A stretch of DNA of 64,000 nt from Gammaproteobacteria bacterium (lineage in GTDB: Bacteria; Pseudomonadota; Gammaproteobacteria; UBA6429; Thiohalophilaceae): assembly GCA_016194635.1 (NCBI GenBank), contig JACQBC010000003.1, forward strand, positions 1 through 64,000, read 5' to 3'. The translations under genes were made by a program, and so were the position numbers. This document shows, in pieces, positions 1 through 11,000 of this stretch. The notes below the pieces were generated by a model, which was not told where the DNA came from, did not search any database, and worked only from the letters and a program-made list of their open reading frames with translations. Position 1 is the first letter of the stretch; every line of letters starts with the position of its first letter.

Positions 1-1342
1 GGTTAGCCTCAACAACACCCCGATTAGCCAATTGCAACGGGATTCCCTGGGCCGAGAACTGACCCGCCAACAGGGCGCACTGACCACCCACACCGACTAC
101 GACCCCCAGGGCCGGTTACTCCAGCAACAGGCGTTTAACAAGGAAACCAAGCACCGTCCCATTCAGCGTGAGTACGGTTACGACCCGGCGGGCAATATCC
201 GCTGGATCAACGACGGGGGCGATAAAACCGTGTACGTCTACGACGCGCTGAATCGCTTAAAGCACGCTGCCAATGCCGATGCAGAGTTCTTTGTCTTTGA
301 CCCGGCGGGGAATTTGCTGCACATGGGCGGGGAGTCGACGCTCGCGCCGGGCAAGGTCAAGGGTAACCGCCTCATTGTGCAGGGGGATAAGAAGTTTGAG
401 TACGATGCGCGGGGGAATCTGACCCAGGAAAATTCCGGAAAGGAAGGCAAACTCCAAAAGCAGTTTATCTACAATCTGAACAACCAGTGCAAAGTAACCC
501 ACGCGACCAGGTAATAGAGTTTAAGTACGACTCTTTGGGCCGGCGCGTGGAGAAACGCGATGCGTTTGGGACGACCACCTTCCTCTGGGCGGATAATCAG
601 CTGGTGCAAGAACAACGTAATAACAGCAAGAAAACTTACCTTTATGAGCCGGGCAGTTTCCGACCCTTAGCCCAGATTCAAGACGGCAACGTGTACCACT
701 ACCACCTGGATCACCTCGGCACGCCCCACGAACTCACCAATGACGAGGGCAAGATTGTTTGGAAGGCGAAGTACAAGACTTACGGCAACCTGGCGGTTAA
801 AGAAGTCGAAGAGGTTGAAAATAATCTGCGGTTTCAAGGCCAGTACTACGACCCAGAAACAGGCTTGCATTACAACCGGTTTCGGTATTACAGTCCGGAT
901 ACCAGACAATTCATTAACCAATGACCCGATTGGGTTGCTGGGTGGGCTGAATCATTATCAGTATGTGACGAATCCGGTGCAGTGGGTTGATCCAGTTGGG
1001 TTGTGTGAAGGGAGAATTGCAAAGAGACCAGATGATTTTGTAGATCTCACTAGCGCACAGCGGCGTGCCCATATTTTAGATGGAGATGCAACGGGTGGAG
1101 GACACCGACCCGGAACTGGTATACCAGGTAAGAGTGAGTTTCCTCAAGGTTGGTCAGATGACAAGATTATGCACGAAATATCAGATATTGCTACAGATCC
1201 AATTGCAGTTACTCGTGCCGGACGCGGTGGCCGAATAATAGCTGAAGGAACGCGCAGTGGCATTGATATCAGAGTAATAAAGGAACAGAACGGGGACGTT
1301 GTTTCAGGCTTCCCAACCAATGTACCGAGAAATCCGAGATGA
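1..1342 (+). pseudogene. Rhs-family protein, 3' part, two frameshifts, EndoU toxin tip
   Basis: The 5' end lies outside the window. The reading frame carries YD repeats (for example GYDPAGNIRWINDGG), then the Rhs core ending RFRYYSPDTRQFINQ and DPIGLLGGLNHYQYV. The core is split over frames: a 1-nt loss near 505 (after KVTHA, before DQVIEFKYD) and a 1-nt gain near 922 (a T between INQ and DPIGLLGG). The two shifts cancel, so only about 417 bp in the middle are out of frame. The last ~110 residues after VDPVGL contain HILDGDATGGGHRPGTG and SDDKIMHEISDIATDP, typical of the bacterial EndoU nuclease family, an RNase toxin. As written the gene cannot make an intact Rhs shell with attached toxin. 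Either it is a decayed donor copy or the two indels are sequencing errors. Family assignment is firm; functional status is not. Confidence 0.85.
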
Positions 1343-1614
1343 AGAAAGAAGACTATCAGCATATCGAAGAACTATTGATACGCTTGCTAAACATGCTAGT
1401 CGCTATCTTTTCTGAGTCTGAACTAAAAGAAGTTCAGGATTTTATCGACGTTGGTGAATATGGGTTGGCTCTGGAAACGCTTGTTGATATCGTGGCTGAG
1501 GAAAATAAGAAAATTCCTAGGGCGGCAATAGTTCTTGTGAAGGAATTATCTACGGCGATGTTGCTTGATGAAAGTGTGTTTGATAATAAATTACGGTGGC
1601 ACGTGATTGATTGA
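1339..1614 (+). CDS. MafI-family-like immunity protein for the EndoU toxin
   Basis: This 91-residue acidic, mostly helical protein starts at an ATG overlapping the toxin stop (ATGA). The segment FIDVGEYGLALETLVDIVAEE resembles the core of MafI-type immunity proteins, which in Neisseria maf islands are paired with MafB toxins, some of which carry EndoU tips. Position and overlap indicate that it neutralises the preceding EndoU domain, presumably by binding it in the cytoplasm. No signal peptide or membrane segment is seen. The family call rests on recognition of the motif and the context, not on a search. The gene is intact, so the cell would remain protected even if the upstream Rhs is dead. 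Confidence 0.7.
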   Translation: MKKEDYQHIEELLIRLLNMLVAIFSESELKEVQDFIDVGEYGLALETLVDIVAEENKKIPRAAIVLVKELSTAMLLDESVFDNKLRWHVID

Positions 1615-1630
1615 AATTATAAAATTTTAA

Positions 1631-1760
1631 CTCAAAAATAAAGTCGATATAATCAATGGAAGTGGTTACATCTCTGGTTTAAGTGAATTACGACAGAGGG
1701 TAATTGCAGCTCGACAAGGAGATTCGGATCATTGGCGAAGCAGGTTACACAACCAGCCCC
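1631..1760 (+). pseudogene. Coding-like remnant without a start codon
   Basis: After the immunity gene a frame stays open from 1631 to beyond 1760 but has no start codon. It reads like protein (GSGYISGLSELRQRV, then ARQGDSDHWRSRL) and fades into C-rich sequence. I do not recognise the family. It resembles the stranded 3' end of a gene, as left behind by exchange of toxin/immunity cassettes downstream of rhs genes. It could also be chance. The rest of the 1615-2055 gap holds the candidate riboswitch and otherwise nothing I can support. Confidence 0.3.
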
Positions 1761-1889
1761 TCGGGAAGCGGGCCCCTATACCCCCCCCAAAAAATCCACC
1801 CCAGTTCACAATTTTTAACACATTCCCCATATAAATAGTAGGTTAAAGGCTAACACTGGCGCAGGACTTACGTTAGAATACCCCCAGCT

Positions 1890-2003
1890 CCGATAAAGGC
1901 TGTCCGGTGAGTTTTTCCCGGACGGCAAAGCCACTGGCCGGACTCTATTATATAAGAGGCTTCTTATACACAGAGCGCACCGGTAACCGGGTTCCCGAAG
2001 AGC
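1890..2003 (+). ncRNA. Candidate c-di-GMP-I (GEMM-type) riboswitch
   Basis: The stretch lies 53 nt upstream of the TpsA start. It has the GEMM landmarks in order: GATAAAGGC at 1892-1900; a hairpin with arms GTCCGG and CCGGAC; GGCAAAGCCACTGGCC at 1924-1939; a second hairpin with arms TATAAGA and TCTTATA around GGCT inside CTCT/AGAG; and finally GGTAACCGGGTTCCCGA at 1982-1998, close to the GEMM 3' element. It departs from consensus: one extra G in the ACGCAAAGCC box, no GAAA tetraloop, and a mismatch in the 3' stem. GEMM RNAs are often upstream of adhesin genes, so control of the exoprotein by c-di-GMP is plausible. It may be a variant, a relaxed-specificity form or a decayed copy. Confidence 0.55.
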
Positions 2004-2055
2004 AGGTGTCATCACGAGGGGTGGTGGCGCAGTACTTACCGTTTCGGGGATCGTC

Positions 2056-5000
2056 ATGCTCAGTCATACCGCCGCATCTACTTCGTCTGCTCTGTCTGCC
2101 TCACACTCACTACATCCCTTTAAAAAACGCCTCATCAGCGCTGCCGTGCAGGCCGTGTGTTATTCGATGTTGCTGGCGTCCTCGGTGCAGGCCGGACCCA
2201 GCGGGGGTCAAGTGGTCGGCGGTACTGGGGCGATTACGCAAACCGGTACTAATACCACGGTTAACCAAACCACCCAAAACATGGCCATCAACTGGCAGAG
2301 TTATAACGTCAATAGCAATGAGCGCGTGCAATACGTCCAACCCAATACATCCTCTATTTCCTTAAACCGTATCCTCAGCAACAACGGCTCGACGATTGCC
2401 GGGCGTATCGACGCCAACGGCCAGGTGATTTTAGTGAATCCCAATGGCGTGTTTTTTACTGCCACGGCCGTGATCAACGTCGGTGGCATCATCGCCTCGG
2501 GCCTGGACATCAAGCCCAGCGATTTCATGAACGGTAATTATATTTTCAACGAGGTGCTGGGCACGCCCGGCACGGTCAGCAATGCGGGGCTAATCAACGC
2601 CTCGCTCGGCGGCCTTGTCCCCGACAGGGGGAACGTGGCCTTGCTGGGTAAACAAGTCGAAAACACCGGCGTGATCGTAGCCAACCTGGGTACGGTGAAT
2701 CTGGCGGCGGGCAAAGAAGCGGTGTTGACCTTTGATAACCAAGGCCTGTTAGGCGTGCGGGTTACCAAAGAAGTGTTGCAAAGCGACTTAGGCGTGGACC
2801 CCGCCGTGTTGAACAGCGGTAGTATCCAAGCCGAAGGCGGCAAGGTATTGCTCACCGCCAGCGTGAGCCAAAACGTGTTCTCCCAAGCGGTGAATACCGC
2901 CGGGATTCAACCCGCCACCAGCGTGGTGGTGAATGCCGACGGGACCTATACCCTGGGCGGGGGAGCGGATGTGGTGAACAGCGGCACCGTGAATGTATCA
3001 ACGACCAGCCCGGACCAAAACGTCGGGCGGATAGTGTTGCTCGGTGATAACGTGACCAGCCGCGGTACGCTCCAGGCCGATGCCGCGAACGGTAATGGCG
3101 GTGAAATCGAATTGCATTCGAGCACTATGACGCTATTGACCCAGAACAGCGTGACCTCGGCGCGTTCGCAGAGCCAGGGGACTGGCGGGATCGTCAAGGT
3201 ATTGGGTGATAAGGTGGGGTTGTTTGATCACTCCACGGTGGATGTGTCGGGCGCCAACGGCGGTGGGCAGGCGTTGATCGGTGGGGATTATCAGGGCAAG
3301 AATGCCGCTATAAAAAACGCCAGCCGTACCTATGTCAGTGCGGGCAGCGTTATTTACGCCGATGCCTTAGAGCAAGGCAATGGCGGCAAGATCATCCATT
3401 GGTCGAATGACTATACGTGGTTTTACGGCCAGGCGTTTGCGCGCGGGGGCAATGTTTCGGGTAATGGCGGTTTTGTGGAGATATCCGGAAAAGGATTATC
3501 GTTTAACGGCGGGGTGAACACAAGCGCTCAGAACGGTAGGGTGGGCATGATGTTATTTGATCCCACGGACATAGTCATACACCGTGGAAACGGCGGTCAA
3601 CCTCAGGACGGCAACTTGCCCAGCATATTGGCGGCGGCGGGTGGAAACAATACATTCGACATAAGTCAGGGAGCGCTCGAAGCACTGTCGAGTACTACCG
3701 ATATTAAATTGGAAGCAACCAATAATATAACGATTAATACGCTGGGGTCGACGAACGGCGGAGTCTACACGCCCGCGACGCTGGCTTTACAAACGGCCAC
3801 AGGACACAGCGTAACCTTTACGGCGGATGCGGATAAGAGCGGGGCTGGCCGTTTTTCAATGAACGCCGCCGATTCCATCCAAACTGAAGGAGGTAGTGTC
3901 ACGATCAGTGGTGTGCGTGTTACCACCGGTGGAATCAATACGACCGGTGTGAGTGGCAATCAAACCGGAGGCAATATCACCGTAACCACTTCTACGGGTA
4001 ACATCCGCGTAGGTGCTTTGACGGCGCGAGGTAATGTTAAATTAAACTCAAATACTGGAGACATCACTATAGCCGCAAATGTTATGACAAATGGTGGGAT
4101 ATTTGATGCAATTGGACGAGTTTTTGATGGTTCAGGTGTAATGATTGACACAGGAACCGGCACCACCGGTACCGCAACGATTAAGATGTCGCGCGATGTC
4201 CTGCTCGGGAGTATGAACGTTGGGGGAAACTTGATCGTTGAATCCGGCGCATCGTCCGTGAACACCAACAGTATCGATCAAACCGTGGCAGGCGATGTTT
4301 TGTCGGTAACCGGCAGCAGTAGCTTTACTTCGTTGGGTAATAACCGCAGTATAAATCTAGCGAACAATAATAATTTGCAAGGCGTGATTACTATTAAAAC
4401 CACCGGTACGAATACCTCTGACGCAACGCTTGTCAACACCGCCGCCACAACAACCCTCGGAGCTATTGACGTCAAGGGGGCGTTTACCGTCAACGCCTCC
4501 CAAAACCTCGCGGTAACGAATACTCCTACTCCTATAGCGAGCGCCGCGAATATGGCATTAAATTTTGGCACCCAGGGTGGAGGCAGCTACACGTTTTGTT
4601 ATAACACCGGCGCGGCGTGCGCCAACGACACGACCACCACGGGACCGACGATGACTTCCACCGGCGGGAATCTTGATATTATCGGTGGCAGCGGTACGAA
4701 TACGATCAACCTGGCGGGTTTAACCCTGACAGCGCCAGCAGGGGCCGTGACCGTCGATGGTACGGCGGGTACTGATACTGTGATCGGTCAAAATGTGTTA
4801 AGTACCTGGAGCATCACCGCCCCGAACACGGGCATACTAAGTAATGCCAACGGCACCGTGAATTTCACCGGGGTGGAATCGCTCACCGGCGGCAGCGGTG
4901 ACGACACTTTTACCGTGAACTCCCAGAATCTCGCAGGTCCGATATCCATTGCCAACATTAACACCGGTAATGGCACCAACATTGTCAACGTCAACGCCAC

Positions 5001-8000
5001 GGGCGCGGTCACCGGGACCCTCACCACGGGGTCGGGAACGAACACGGTGAACGTCGATGGCACGGTGGCGTCTATTGATGGCACGGTGGGTAACGGCGCC
5101 AATACGATTAAGGTCAACGCGGGCGGAGTAGTCTCGGGGAATATCAGCACGGGAACGGGCGCGGATAGCTTTAATCTTACCGGCGCGGTCAATGGTGTGA
5201 TCAGCGGGGGTGTGGGTACGGCCCAGGACAACATGACGATCACGGCGCCTGGGAATGTCACGGTACGGTTGGGTAATCAGCGCGATGCGGGGGCCAATTA
5301 CACGGTGGATCAAGTAGAAACGATCACGGATACCACGCTTGGATCGAACAACACTCTGATAGCGCCTGACATCACTTCTAACATCTGGATCATTGGTGCG
5401 GCTACGCCCACCCCTAACACCGTGCAATACGGGGTGAATACCACGGCGTTTTCCAACTTTGCGAACGTGCGCGGGGGGAGCCACGCACCGACTGCCGCCA
5501 CGGGGTTCGATGAGCAATTTACGGTGAACAGTGTGACGGCGCCGCCTTCTGGAGCAAATTCCGTTACCACGATTAATACCGGCACTGCGCGGGCTTCTGT
5601 AAAAATTAATGCCGGGGCCAGTGTCGCAGCGATCACCACCGGCACCGGCACAAACACCCTTGATGTGTACGGTACCGTCAGCGGCACCGGCACCGCCATT
5701 GACGGCACGGCCGGGGGCGCCAATACGATCCACGTTTACGCCGGGGGCGCGGTCGCGGGCGTAACGACTACTGGCGCGGGCACCGATAACATCACGGTGG
5801 ATGCGGCCAGCGCGCCTAGCGCGGCGGGGGTGATGGGGGCTATCAATGCGGGCGATGGCGCCAACACGATGACGATTGCGGGCACCTCCGGTGCGATCAC
5901 CGGCGGTACGACGGGCACTCATAGTGTGACCGTCACGGGCCAGGTGAATGGGGCCATTACCCTGGGCACCGGCGGGACGGGGGACGGTGTTGAAACTGTT
6001 AATGTGACTTCCACGGGCAAGGTCAGCGGTGGGATTACCACCGGTTCAAACAATGACAGCATTACGGTCGATGGTTCGGCGTTGTTTATCGACGCGGGCG
6101 CGGGCAATGATCAAATCACGATTGCCACGCCGGGTGCTGCCACCCTCACCGGTGTGTCTCCTAGCACAACCGTTGCGGTGGCCGGCGGGACCGGTTTGGA
6201 TACGCTTACCGTGCGTACTTCCAACAACACCTGGTCGTTAGATACCACCGGGACCGGTGGCACGGTGAGTAACGGCGCGGTGCCGGGTATTACCTTTTCA
6301 AGTGTTGAGAATTTTAATAACGGGGGCGGCACGGGCTCTACGCTGGACTACAGTCATTCCACCACGGCGGTAGTGGTCGACCTGAACAGTTTTTCAGGTT
6401 TCTCTACCCTGATTGGTAGCAACAATGCGGTGACGAGCACGTTGATCGGTAAAAATGCCACCACCAACGATTGGTATATCGGCGTGGTGCCGAATACTAC
6501 GAACGCAGGCAATAACGGTCTGAACGATGGCACGGTGATTGTCAGTAATACCACCCCGATTAATTTCATCAACTTTAATCACCTGGTCGGTGGCGCGGCG
6601 GGGGCCACGAACCATTTTTATCTCACGAATGCCACCACCCCGGTACCGGCGGCACTGTCGGGAATCGTCACCGCGCTGCCTACCCATGGCGTGTTTGGCG
6701 GCTGCACGTTCTCAACGAGTTGCGGGATGGAGGGCGGCGCGGGCAGCACCAATACCTTGACGGCCCGCGATCTGCCCAATGACTGGACACTGGATGCCGC
6801 CGGAAGTGGTCACGTCAGTTATACCACGGCCGTGGGCGCAACCCCCGCGGCGACCTATGCGACCACGTTCACCGGGATGCAGAATTTGGTCGGTGGCGCG
6901 GACACTGATCGATTCGCCTTTACCGCAGGGGCGGCGGTGGGAAGTTTTAGCACGATGAACGGTAACGGACAGCTCGCGACAGGAATGGATGTTGTCGATT
7001 TCTCATTAGTACCCGCAACCACTCCCGTGGCCGTGCTGTTAGGCAGCGCGACCTATAGCGGGATTGAAGCCTTCATCGGCAACGGCACCACGAGCACGCT
7101 GACCGGCGCCGGCGGTTTGCCCAACACGTGGAATATCTTGGACAGTGTATCCATTACGACCGCGGGTACCACCGCGGGTGTCACCGCCAATGCAACGACA
7201 AATTATACCAACACTAATAACAGCGGCAGCGTTGTTAACGGTACCGTGCCCACCACGTTCGTGAATTTTGCGAATCTCACCGGCGGCGCGGGTGTGACCA
7301 ACACCTTTGATTTTTCAAACGTCGCGTTGAATTCCAGCGGCGGCAACATCACGGGGACGCTCACCGGCGGATCGGCGGCGAACACGATCATTGGCCGGGC
7401 GGATAACAGTACCTGGACCGTCAATGGTCTTAACAGCGGGTTTGTTATCGTGGCCGCAACCGGAGTGCGCTATGTCAACGCCTTCACCGGGATTCAAACG
7501 CTCATCGGTGGCGTGGGGGCGGACAATTTTATCATGGGACCGAGTGCCGGCAATGGGGTCACCGGCACGGGCAGTATCGGTACGATTGACGGCGGTGTAG
7601 GCGCGGGCCTCAATACCTTGACGGGCGCGGATAGTACTAATACCTGGTCAATCACCGGGATCGACACGGGTAGCGTGGGGGTTACCAACGCCGCCACGCC
7701 GTATGTGAGTTCGTTTATCCATATCCAGAATCTTACCGGCGGGGCGGGCGCGGACACGTTTAATTTTGCCACCGCCACACCGGGGTCAATTACCGGGCTG
7801 GTCGACGGGGGTACGGGCAGCAATGTACTCAAGGGACAAAACAGTCCTAATACTTGGGCACTCGCGGCTACCGGCAATTCGGTGGCGATCACTGGAAACG
7901 CCACCCCCTATGTCGCCCATTTTACCCGTATCCAACAGTTGCTGGGCGGAACGAGCACGGATGTGTTGACTATCACCGATCCCGCCGTTACGACGGTGCA

Positions 8001-11000
8001 ATTGGGTCCGGTTGTCAATGCGGCGGCGAATCTGACGGTGGATCAGTTTGAAACGATCAACGCTAATCTTGCTACGGCGGCGACCAATCAATTAATAGGT
8101 GCGACGGGTGCAAATACCTGGACGATCACCACGCCGAACACCGGCACGGTGAACAGCACCGCGTTTGCGAATTTTGCCAACCTCACCGGCGGTGCCAGTG
8201 TGACGGGTTCGGATACCTTTGACTTCTCAACCACGACGGCGGGGGCTATCGGCACGATCACCGGTGGGGCGGGGGCGAATACCCTCAAGGGCCGCAATAC
8301 TAACAGCACCTGGACGATCACCCGCCCCAACGAGGGTAGCGTGCGTGATGACACGGGCACGCCGACAATCTATATCACTCAATTCACCCGCATCCAGAAT
8401 TTAACCGGCGGTAGCGGCGCGGATAATTTTATGATCGGCGCGACGGGTTCGATCCTCGGGGGTGCCACCGGTATCAGCGGGGGCGCCGTTATTGCCGGAA
8501 ATACCGCTACGTATAACACCTTGACGGGGCCCGATACCGCGAGTACGTGGAACATGACAGGCCCGGACAGTGGCAATCTCACCACAACGGCCGCCGCGCC
8601 GGGGGTGTATGTCAACAGTTTTTCCAGTATACAAAATCTCACCGGCGGCGCGGCGGCGGATAGGTTTAATTTTGCCGGTTCCACCACCGGTTCCATTGCC
8701 GGCACCCTCCGCGGGGGTTCCATCGCGGCGGGGGCTCCGAGTTTCAACACCTTACTGGGCCGCGCCACGGCCAACACCTGGACGATTAACGGTACCGATG
8801 CGGGCTTTCTTGATGATACTACGACGGGCAGTGTGAATTACGTCAAGGTCTTTAGCGGTATTCAGAATTTAACCGGCGGCACGGGCACGGATATTTTTGA
8901 ACTCACGAATGTGCCCGTCACCGCTGGCGCCCCCACTACAGGGTCTTTGAGCGGCATCATCGATGGCAATACCGGGGCGAACACCCTCAATGTCCGCTTG
9001 AATGACATGACGGTGCAATTGAATGATACCGTGGCGGTCGTGAATAATACCGCTACACCTACTACGATAGCGGTGAGCGCGGTGCAGAGTATTCATGGGT
9101 TTGGGTCTCATGAAACCTTACAAGGACCCAACCGAACCACCCAAAATACGTGGACGATTTCCGCGGCGGATAGCGGCGCGGTTAACACCGTGAATTTCAC
9201 CGGGTTTGGCAATTTGACGGGGGGCACGGGGACCGATCGATTCACCTTAACCGCCGGTTCGTTAAGCGGTGTGATCATTGGCGGCAGTGCGGATACCTTT
9301 ACCACTAGCGTTTCCACCAACGTACAATTATACGCTGCCTTACCGGTCGCACCGGCAGCGCCCATTTATAATCCACCTGCCGCCAATACTGTCGCGGTGT
9401 ACGGGCTGGGCAATGTTACCGCGACCGCAACAACCAGCACACTCCTTGGCCCGGATGGGGTCAGTACTACGTGGTTGATTGCGGGGAACAATAGCGGCAG
9501 CCTCGGCATTAATAATAACCCGGTTGTGTTTACCGACTTTGTGAATCTGAAGGGGGGTAACGGCGCGGATAATTTTGTGTTTGGACCGTATAGCAATGGA
9601 TCCACCATTAATCTCGCCGGGACGGGATCGATCACGGGCACGATTGACGGAGGCATAGGCGCGTTTAATACGTTAACGGGCCGGGATGGCGCCAACACCT
9701 GGACCATCAGCGCCGCCAATGCCGGTTCGTTGGGGACCAGTGCTACCCGTAACTATGTTAGCGCCTTTAGCAATATCCAGAATCTTACCGGTGGCGCAGG
9801 CGCGGATAGCTTTGTGATGACAACCGGAGGCTCCACCAGCGTGCCCACCGCCGGTGCGGTGGACGGTGTGATCGACGGCGGCTCGATCGCCGCCGGGACC
9901 AGCAGCTATAACACGCTGCAAGGCCGCAATGACAATAGCACCTGGATAATTAACGCCACCGATTCGGGTAATCTGGCGGTGAGTGGAGGCGCGACCTATG
10001 TGAACGCCTTCCAGAGTATTCAGAATTTGACCGGGGGATCAGGGGGCGATGATTTTACCTTAACAAGCGCAACCTCTATCGCGGGGCAAACCGTGGGCAA
10101 GGTCACCGGCACGATAGTGGGCGGTGGGTTTATTCCCGGTAACGTTGCCACGTATAACACGGTACACGCGTTGTTCGGCAGGGCTAATACCTTCGGTAAT
10201 TTAACCTCCACGGTAACCAATGGTGTTGCAACCTTCAGTGGAAATCTCACCAGTACGGACGCCGCGAAGACACCCGCCAGCCTGACGACGGACGTGAACG
10301 CTTTTTCTGGCATTCAGATTTTGGACAGTACCGGTTCGGGCGTGGCGGATTTTTCCGGGACCCAAGGCCCGGTGAGTTTCCAATTGGGCGTGTCGTTCTT
10401 GGGCGTGACCCAAGTGATCGGCAATAACAGCGGTACCGGCCAATGGGATAGCACGTTGATCGGCTACGATGGGGTGTTAAATACCTGGACTATTTCGGGC
10501 ACCAACAGCGGTACCGTGGCCTATACCCCACCTACCACCGGGGGTAAGTTGACCACCGTCACCTTCTCGCGCTTTAATAACTTGACCGGCGGTAATGCGT
10601 CGAATGATTTTACGATGCAAACCACGGGCGCGATTACCGGTACGATCAACGGCGGCTCGCGTAGTTACGTCAATCCAACGGCTAGCAATACCAATACCTT
10701 GGCACTGCAATGGTCACCCACCGCGACGCCCAGTATCGCGGCCACCACGGTGGATTTTCGCGCGCCGCCCGCGGTGAACAGCGGTTCGGCGGGCTATGCC
10801 TATGTCGCGAATTTCAACCAGATCACGGCGGACGCGGCTACCACCAATGCCAACAGCGTCATAGGCAACAGCAGTGACAACACCTGGTTGATTGACGGCG
10901 CGAACAGTACGCGTTTGAACGCCGGTGTTTTAAACGGCACTAATTTGCTTTACTTTGGAAATCTCACCGGCGGTACGGGTGCGGATCAATTTACGCTGAC

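Noticed and set aside
1907-2365. 152-codon frame across the riboswitch candidate and tpsA start
   Set aside because: It has cysteine/arginine-rich non-protein-like composition and overlaps the clear tpsA signal peptide in another frame.
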